Shown piece after piece: positions 58,795 to 64,000 of a stretch of 64,000 nucleotides of DNA. Within the stretch, counting starts at the first letter, position 1; each line of letters opens with the position of its first letter. Position numbers and translations under genes: made by a program. The DNA is from Alkaliphilus metalliredigens QYMF (lineage in GTDB: Bacteria; Bacillota; Clostridia; Peptostreptococcales; Natronincolaceae). The stretch lies in the NCBI RefSeq assembly GCF_000016985.1, contig NC_009633.1, positions 1,922,001-1,986,000 of the forward strand. The letters run 5' to 3'. The notes under the pieces are model-generated. The model was not told the DNA's origin, ran no database searches, and saw only the letters and a list, made by a program, of their open reading frames with translations.

Positions 58795-60204
58795 ATGAAA
58801 AAAATAATTTTGACAGTAGTGATGATGATTACTTTATTCTCTTCCATTCCCTACGCAAATGCCAATAGTAGCAGTAGGGTAACAATGCTAATGGATGGGA
58901 AAAATGTGGCGTTAAATGTTGTGAACTTAAGGGTGTTTGGCAAACCTATGGAAACTGATGTGCCACCGGTTCTATATAACGATAGAACTTTAGTTCCAGT
59001 AAGGTTTGTGGCTGAGAGCATGGGGGCTGAGGTAGAGTGGAATCAAGGGCAGTATACTGCTACGATTACAACGGAAAATAAAGAAATTTTGTTAAAGGTT
59101 GATAGCCCAGTAGCCATCATAAATGGAGAAGAAAAGAGACTTCCAGATGGAGTGGCACCTAAAATCATAACGTATAAGGGTAAGGGAAGAACGATGGTTC
59201 CATTAAGATTTGTAGCTGAAGTGCTGGGATTAGAAGTAAATTGGGAGAATCATACTAGAACAGTTGTGATAGATCATAAAAAGGCAAATAGTAATGAGGG
59301 AACTGTGAAGGACATTAGGTTTACTACAGAAGCAGGATTTCCTCAAATTCGCATCAATACCGGTAGAGCAGTTGATCATGAAGTATTAAAGTTAAGTGGT
59401 CCTAATAGGCTTGTTTTTGACTTTCATAATACAAAATTTGATTTAAAAGAAAATGTGTTGCATCAAAGTATAAAACAAGAAGGTGTAATCAATTTAAGGG
59501 CTTCTCAGTTCAAAACAAATCCTTTGGTTACTAGATTAGTGCTAGAACTTGAAGAGTTTAAAGACTATGAAGTTAGTTATAATCAAAATAGTGGCGAGAT
59601 GATTATTAGCTTTATCAACCAAAGCAATACAGATTCAAAAAAACCAGAAATATTAGTTGTGATAGATCCAGGGCATGGTGGTGTAGATCCAGGAGCCATA
59701 TCACCTATAAAAGGATTATTAGAAAAAGAAATTGCATTAGATGTATCACATAGGCTTAATAAGCTATTAAAGGAAGCTGGTTTTAAAACGTACATGACAA
59801 GAGAGAGGGATGTAACAGTATCTCTTGCAGATAGAGTGACAGTAGCAAATCAAATGGGAGCAGACTTATTTGTAAGTGTTCATGCAAATGCAGCTTTGAC
59901 TCCAAATGCCCATGGTGTAGAGCATCTATATTACCCAAGTGAAGGAAATCCCCAAGATCATCGTGGCAACAGAAGATTGGCACAGATTTTTCAAAATCAG
60001 ATGATACAAATGACAGGGGCTCGTGATAGAGGGGTTGTGCCACGAGAGAATCTATATGTTTTAAGAGAAACAAAAATGCCGGCTATTCTAAGTGAAATTG
60101 GCTTCTTAACAAATCCTAAGGAAGAAGAAAAATTAGCTACTCAAGAATATAGGCAACTTGCGGCAGAAGCTATGTTTCGATCAATTGTAATGTATTTTCA
60201 ATAA
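58795..60204 (+). CDS. Secreted N-acetylmuramoyl-L-alanine amidase (Amidase_3) with stalk and AMIN domains
   Basis: The 469-residue protein has a signal peptide (cut after about residue 24, YANANS). Two copper-amine-oxidase-like N1 motifs follow (PVLYNDRTLVPVRFVAESMGA and RTMVPLRFVAEVLGLEVNW), then an AMIN-like region and a C-terminal Amidase_3 domain with zinc ligands in IDPGHGG, EKEIALD and VSVHANA and catalytic Glu in LSEIGFLTN. It cleaves the amide bond between MurNAc and L-Ala in peptidoglycan. ATG 58795 follows AGGAGA. The 265 bases upstream show nothing clear. Confidence 0.93.
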   Translation: MKKIILTVVMMITLFSSIPYANANSSSRVTMLMDGKNVALNVVNLRVFGKPMETDVPPVLYNDRTLVPVRFVAESMGAEVEWNQGQYTATITTENKEILLKVDSPVAIINGEEKRLPDGVAPKIITYKGKGRTMVPLRFVAEVLGLEVNWENHTRTVVIDHKKANSNEGTVKDIRFTTEAGFPQIRINTGRAVDHEVLKLSGPNRLVFDFHNTKFDLKENVLHQSIKQEGVINLRASQFKTNPLVTRLVLELEEFKDYEVSYNQNSGEMIISFINQSNTDSKKPEILVVIDPGHGGVDPGAISPIKGLLEKEIALDVSHRLNKLLKEAGFKTYMTRERDVTVSLADRVTVANQMGADLFVSVHANAALTPNAHGVEHLYYPSEGNPQDHRGNRRLAQIFQNQMIQMTGARDRGVVPRENLYVLRETKMPAILSEIGFLTNPKEEEKLATQEYRQLAAEAMFRSIVMYFQ

Positions 60205-60226
60205 ATAAATAAATAAATAAATAAGG
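60203..60226 (+). repeat. Tetranucleotide tandem repeat (AAAT)n
   Basis: Six consecutive AAAT-type units directly overlapping the amidase stop codon; such runs can vary in length by slippage but here lie after the gene. Confidence 0.6.
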
Positions 60227-60450
60227 ATTGTTATTATTTCTATAGAATAAGCGTATGGCTTAAAGCATGCGCTTATTTTTGAATTCAAAAATAGGAATTC
60301 AAAGCGTTTTGTAATCCTGATACTTAAAGAACAATAAAAACTTCAGGAAATTTGGGAACATTTAGAGTGTAAAGCTCCTCTATATAGTGAGGTGAATAAG
60401 AACCTAAATCTTATAGAATTCTACGACGAGAAAACTATTCGGGGAGGTGT
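60227..60450 (+). pseudogene. Remnant of a sigma-factor locus 3' flank
   Basis: 60227-60280 resembles the end of the sigma remnants at 34.7 and 39.8 kb (TTTCTATAGAATAAG) including a terminator hairpin (AAGCGTATG ... CATGCGCTT, then ATTTTT). 60335-60405 matches their common flank (TTTGGGAACATTTA ... CCTCTATATAGTGAGG). No functional gene remains. Confidence 0.55.
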
Positions 60451-60554
60451 GCAGTAATACAGCAGATGAAGAAACTAACGAAGTAGTTGAAGTTGTATCT
60501 GAGGATCAAGCAATGCCATCGGTTCAAATGAGAAGCTTAGGAGGATCTAATGAA

Positions 60555-62099
60555 ATGCGGAACGGAAAATTTAAGGCTTACATAGTAGCAATGATATCTG
60601 TATTGATGTGTCTTGCTTTGTTCATGGGGTGTACTGACGAGATAGAAAAAGCATCTTCTGGTGAAGAAAAGAAGGTACCTATACCAGTTGAGGTGAAAGA
60701 AATCCTCTCTGCCAATAGATTTGTTGACGATATAGATGAAGAAAAAGTCAAAGAGGGCTTCGGAAAACTGCTCTATAAATTTGACAGATTTGATGAAGTG
60801 ACCAATGAAGAAGTGATCTATGGTTTTTCAGAACAAATAGTTGACGAGATTATAGTTGAAGAGGCTTTGATAGATGTAGACCATGTCTTTAGATTGTTAA
60901 AATACGGTTATGCAGGCTATCAATATTTTGGCGGAGATGAAAGCTTTTTAAGTGCAAAGGAAAACATGATACAAGAAATAAGTAAAAGAGATAAGGTTAT
61001 ATCCACCAATGACCTGAGTAAAATATTATATAATCATCTAAGCTTTATTCAAGATGGACACTTTACTATAAGTGGTCGTGAATTATTTCAAAGACATAAT
61101 TACTATATGAGTGAAACCTATGCTTTTTTCAAGGATGTCCAAGGATATTATATGATGATTGACGAGGAAAAGTACTATTTGATAGAGGTGGCTGAAGAGG
61201 AAATTGAAGACTATCTAAAGCTTTCATTAAATGAAGATGGAGAAATCGTATATTATTTAGGTGAAGTATATCCTTCAAGGACCATAAATCGCAAGGTAAA
61301 TATTAAGCTTAAATCTGATACCAAAACGATTAATGAGACGATAGCTATGCGAATGGTGATCTCGCGTGAAAATTTCAAGGGAAGTAGTGTTTACAATTAT
61401 AGCGAAATAGGTGATATGCCTATGATCGAGATTAGAAGCATGTCTCCTAAAACACAAAAGGACGTGGAGCAAATTCAAAATTTTGCAGAGGATGCAAAGA
61501 AGTTGAAAGATGAAGATTATTTTATTATTGATGTAAGGGGGAACGGTGGCGGAGGTGATTCCTATTCCTTTGAATGGATTAAGAATTATACTGGTCAAAC
61601 AAGGGAGACCTTTATTATGGATAGGATTGAAAGCCACCTAGATACCGAGATTACCATAGGAGCAATGAAGTACAGTATGGAATTTGAGGTTGATTTAGAA
61701 CTCCGAAAAGAAGCCGAAGATTTGATAGAACGGATTGTTCTAGAAGATTATTATCCAGGCTGGACTCCGTTATATATCAAGCAACCGCAACGCTTAAATA
61801 ATGAAAATATCATCTTTGTGATTATGGATGAAGGAATTGCTTCTTCTGGTGAGAGCTTTATTTCAATGCTAAGGCAAATGGAAAACGTTATTTTTGTTGG
61901 TACAAATACAGCGGGAGTTTACTTAGCATCAGGAGGTGCTTATACATTGCCTCATTCTCATATACCCATTGGATTTGGTCAGTCTTTATTTTTAAACTCT
62001 AAACTTGAAGATAGAGAGGGGATCGGGTTTATGCCAGACTTTTGGGTTTCTCCAGATCAAGCAATTGATCGGATTCTAAAATTTATTGGGGAATCATAG
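60555..62099 (+). CDS. S41-family peptidase lipoprotein, 3' end displaced by IS4
   Basis: The 514-residue frame begins with a lipoprotein signal (lipobox ALFMGCTD) at ATG 60555, which follows TAGGAGG; an upstream in-frame GTG (60447) adds 36 residues. The C-terminal half has FIIDVRGNGGGGDS and MDEGIASSGESFISML with the catalytic Ser, the S41 (Tsp/CtpA-like) core without PDZ domain. The last true codons (YDIETIKVQH) now lie at 63592-63621, beyond an IS element, and the reading frame instead ends S-stop inside the IS end. Catalytic parts are intact, so activity may survive. Confidence 0.8.
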   Translation: MRNGKFKAYIVAMISVLMCLALFMGCTDEIEKASSGEEKKVPIPVEVKEILSANRFVDDIDEEKVKEGFGKLLYKFDRFDEVTNEEVIYGFSEQIVDEIIVEEALIDVDHVFRLLKYGYAGYQYFGGDESFLSAKENMIQEISKRDKVISTNDLSKILYNHLSFIQDGHFTISGRELFQRHNYYMSETYAFFKDVQGYYMMIDEEKYYLIEVAEEEIEDYLKLSLNEDGEIVYYLGEVYPSRTINRKVNIKLKSDTKTINETIAMRMVISRENFKGSSVYNYSEIGDMPMIEIRSMSPKTQKDVEQIQNFAEDAKKLKDEDYFIIDVRGNGGGGDSYSFEWIKNYTGQTRETFIMDRIESHLDTEITIGAMKYSMEFEVDLELRKEAEDLIERIVLEDYYPGWTPLYIKQPQRLNNENIIFVIMDEGIASSGESFISMLRQMENVIFVGTNTAGVYLASGGAYTLPHSHIPIGFGQSLFLNSKLEDREGIGFMPDFWVSPDQAIDRILKFIGES

Positions 62100-63582
62100 G
62101 CGTTAACTTAACCCATGTTATTCCAAGGTAAAAATTACATTTGAAAAAAAGCATGAAAAATGGGAATCTCAAAGTGACCATCACATCACAAAGGAGAGAT
62201 TCCCATGAAGATATCTTCATCACTTATTATACAATTTATTCGGTTGTTTGATAACAATAAAATTATGGAAATTGCCATAGGCACAGGTTTATTGAAGCGT
62301 CAAAAGGGCATGTTGCCTGATACAATTCTTAAGGTTTTCACATTCGGGTTGCTAAATATAGCAAACCCCTCATTAAACCAAATTGCATCTAAATGCCAAG
62401 CATTTCAACCAGGCTTAACAATCTCCAAAGAAGCAGTGTATAAAAGACTGAAAAAATCTTCTTTATTTTTACAGGAAACATTTAAACATATGATGCAAAA
62501 ATCTATGAATAGTGTAATCCCTGTAAAAACTGCCGCTATTCTTGAGCAGTTTAAGGATGTAAAGATATGTGATAGTACCAAAATTACTTTGCCGGATAAG
62601 CTGGTGGCTCTGTACCCCGGATTAGGTGGACGCAATGCTAAATCTTCTTTAAAAGTCCAAGGCATTTATAGTTTGATTCCTGCTAGATTTTCAAGCCTTG
62701 AAATAACAAAGGCTCCTGGCGCTGATACTACCTATAACGATAAGTTACTTGCCATGGTTAATCCAGGTGAATTGCTAATAACAGACCTAGGATATTTTAG
62801 CAAAGCATTTTTTGAAAAACTATCAACAAAAGGTAGTTACTATCTCACTAGAATCAAGAAAAACTCTATTGTTTACGTAGAAAAGTCAGGACAACTAACT
62901 AAGGTGGATTTGACTGATTTACTAAAGGGTACTGTGGTTGATACAGAAGTTTTTCTGGGAATAGCCCATAAAAAACAACTTAAATGTCGTTTTGTAGCCA
63001 TTCGCCTGCCAGAAAAAGTGGTGAATCAACGTAGACGCAAGGCTAACCAACAGGCTAAAGCCCAAGGCAAACAACTTAGTGCGAAAGAAACTGAATTGCT
63101 GGCATGGAATATTATTGTTACAAATGTTACAAAAGATAAGTTATCTCCTGAAGCTGCTTGTGATTTATATAGAGCAAGATGGCAAATTGAACTCGTATTT
63201 AAATCATTAAAAAGCTATTTAAATATTGATAAAATAGGCTCTTGTGGTAAATACCAGCTAGAGTGTTTGATATATGGGCGCTTAATAGCAGTAGTTGCCA
63301 TGTTTTCTTTATACAATGTTCTATATATACCAGCAAATCAACATTTCACAAGAAGTTTAAGTATGTTGCGATTTGTAAGTATTTTTGCAATTCATGCTAA
63401 TGAGATAGCCCTAAAGCTTCAATTAACAATACCAAATATTCATTTTCTTGAAAGACTTTTCAAGAAAATGAGTAAAAAAAGTTTGCATGATAAGCGTCAG
63501 AGAAAAACAACGTTTGAAATACTACAGGAATACTTTTTTCTCGAAATTAATTTCCAAAATATTGCTTAGGTTAACGCCTATG
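62095..63582 (+). mobile_element. IS4-family insertion sequence (1488 bp), intact
   Basis: Terminal inverted repeats of 17 bases with one mismatch (CATAGGCGTTAACTTAA at 62095; reverse complement ending CGCCTATG at 63582). The target duplication ATTGGGGAAT lies on both sides (62085-62094 and 63583-63592). It carries one transposase gene. Identical target repeats and an undamaged gene point to recent insertion, into the 3' end of the S41 peptidase gene. Confidence 0.92.
62205..63569 (+). CDS. IS4-family transposase
   Basis: The 454-residue DDE transposase has D in KICDSTKI, D in LLITDLGYFS and the Y-R-A-R-W-Q-I-E-L-V-F-K-S-L-K motif (Y-2-R-3-E-6-K) that defines IS4. It cuts and joins the ends of the surrounding element. 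ATG 62205 follows AAAGGAGAG. Stop codon lies just before the right inverted repeat. Full length. Confidence 0.95.
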   Translation: MKISSSLIIQFIRLFDNNKIMEIAIGTGLLKRQKGMLPDTILKVFTFGLLNIANPSLNQIASKCQAFQPGLTISKEAVYKRLKKSSLFLQETFKHMMQKSMNSVIPVKTAAILEQFKDVKICDSTKITLPDKLVALYPGLGGRNAKSSLKVQGIYSLIPARFSSLEITKAPGADTTYNDKLLAMVNPGELLITDLGYFSKAFFEKLSTKGSYYLTRIKKNSIVYVEKSGQLTKVDLTDLLKGTVVDTEVFLGIAHKKQLKCRFVAIRLPEKVVNQRRRKANQQAKAQGKQLSAKETELLAWNIIVTNVTKDKLSPEAACDLYRARWQIELVFKSLKSYLNIDKIGSCGKYQLECLIYGRLIAVVAMFSLYNVLYIPANQHFTRSLSMLRFVSIFAIHANEIALKLQLTIPNIHFLERLFKKMSKKSLHDKRQRKTTFEILQEYFFLEINFQNIA

Positions 63583-63624
63583 ATTGGGGAATATGATATA
63601 GAAACGATTAAAGTACAGCATTAA
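63583..63624 (+). pseudogene. Displaced 3' end of the S41 peptidase gene
   Basis: After the right target duplication the frame IGEYDIETIKVQH-stop completes the peptidase reading frame interrupted at 62094. Removing the IS and one target copy restores a continuous gene ending at 63624. Confidence 0.85.
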
Positions 63625-63800
63625 TCTATTCAAATTTTGAAACTGGTAGATAAAGTGATCTGTTTTGCACATTGTTTATTGATGACACAACAGATATATC
63701 ATATGTACCGATTATCACAGGGGGGGGTGGAACGTTATAATCAAGGACTGTTGCTGAATTGAAGATTTAATAAAGATGTGCCAATGAAAGGAGGACGTTT

Positions 63801-63935
63801 ATGGGGTACTTAATATTAGTAGTTTTATTAGGAATGCTAGCATGGAACGTAAAGGAAGGATTTGAGATGATTGATGACCGGTTAAAAAGTATTCTTGAGA
63901 CACTAGAGAAAAATAATGAAAATGATGATAAATAG
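63801..63935 (+). CDS. 44-residue protein: one helix plus charged tail
   Basis: ATG 63801 has AAAGGAGGAC upstream. A hydrophobic segment (residues 3-17) is followed by a charged helix (MIDDRLKSILETLEKN). It has the same plan as 35836-36012. A boundary element follows directly, as for other array genes. The 175 bases upstream contain a G8 run and nothing else clear. Confidence 0.6.
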   Translation: MGYLILVVLLGMLAWNVKEGFEMIDDRLKSILETLEKNNENDDK

Positions 63936-63943
63936 ATGGTGTA

Positions 63944-63985
63944 GGTATTCTTTTTAGTACAAATAAGATGAAAATCTGTGGAGAC
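63944..63985 (+). repeat. Boundary element (array repeat)
   Basis: GTAGGTATTCTTTTTAGTAC, AAA, TAAGATGAAAATCTG. It indicates that another array of small genes continues beyond the window. Confidence 0.6.
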
Positions 63986-64000
63986 TCGTTTGTTAAATCG

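Overview
The window looks like a chromosomal segment of a low-GC, anaerobic, selenium-using clostridium. The closest match I recognise is Alkaliphilus, most likely A. metalliredigens or a near relative. This rests on strong AGGAGG ribosome sites with many TTG/GTG starts, an Acr3 arsenite pump whose key residues fall at Cys138 and Glu305, an ArsA ATPase split into two half-size genes, and three small genes read through in-frame UGA codons. The species call is from memory, not from a search.

Layout. (1) 0-12.4 kb and 32-45 kb are accessory arrays of short genes, nearly all on the + strand, for small membrane proteins, lipoproteins and zinc ribbons (DUF2500, DUF6487, DUF6273, CxxC-20-CxxC). Many are duplicated or decayed. 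Neighbouring genes are repeatedly separated by a 40-50 bp element whose centre reads about TTTTTAAGGCGTA-(N)CAGATG. Homology between duplicated genes starts and stops inside this element, so it looks like the boundary of exchangeable gene cassettes. Two boundaries are enlarged to about 250 bp by a structured, covarying RNA-like insert. (2) 12.6-13.1 kb holds a large hairpin-rich non-coding segment ending in a terminator. (3) 13.3-24 kb is an arsenic/selenium island: a HesB-like selenoprotein, arsR-acr3-arsD-arsA1-arsA2 plus a Sec-containing thioredoxin-like protein, a gamma-glutamyl hydrolase, two CTC/CSC permeases of the ArsP/DUF318 type, a SelW-like selenoprotein, two more ArsR regulators, a cysteine desulfurase and an Fe-S protein. 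(4) 24.3-26 kb has small minus-strand membrane genes and mobile-element debris. (5) 26.2-29 kb is a GntR-ABC transporter operon. (6) 29.4-32.1 kb holds a decayed S41 peptidase and an ECF sigma/anti-sigma pair. (7) 46-57 kb is a peptide / D-amino-acid utilisation locus: an RpiR regulator, a five-gene Dpp/Opp transporter, an M19 dipeptidase, an amidohydrolase and a DmpA-type peptidase. (8) 57.5-64 kb carries a BASS-family transporter, a secreted N-acetylmuramoyl-alanine amidase, and an S41 peptidase lipoprotein whose last codons were displaced by a fresh IS4-family insertion with a 10-bp target duplication.

How it fits together. The arsenic/selenium block is a coherent resistance and redox unit: ArsD passes As(III) to ArsA, ArsA drives Acr3, and thiol/selenol proteins surround it. 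The Dpp block imports peptides and feeds them to three intracellular hydrolases. The arrays appear to be a reservoir of small envelope genes being duplicated, shuffled and lost. No integrase, recombinase, CRISPR array or rRNA gene is visible, and the only transposase gene is that of the IS4 element.
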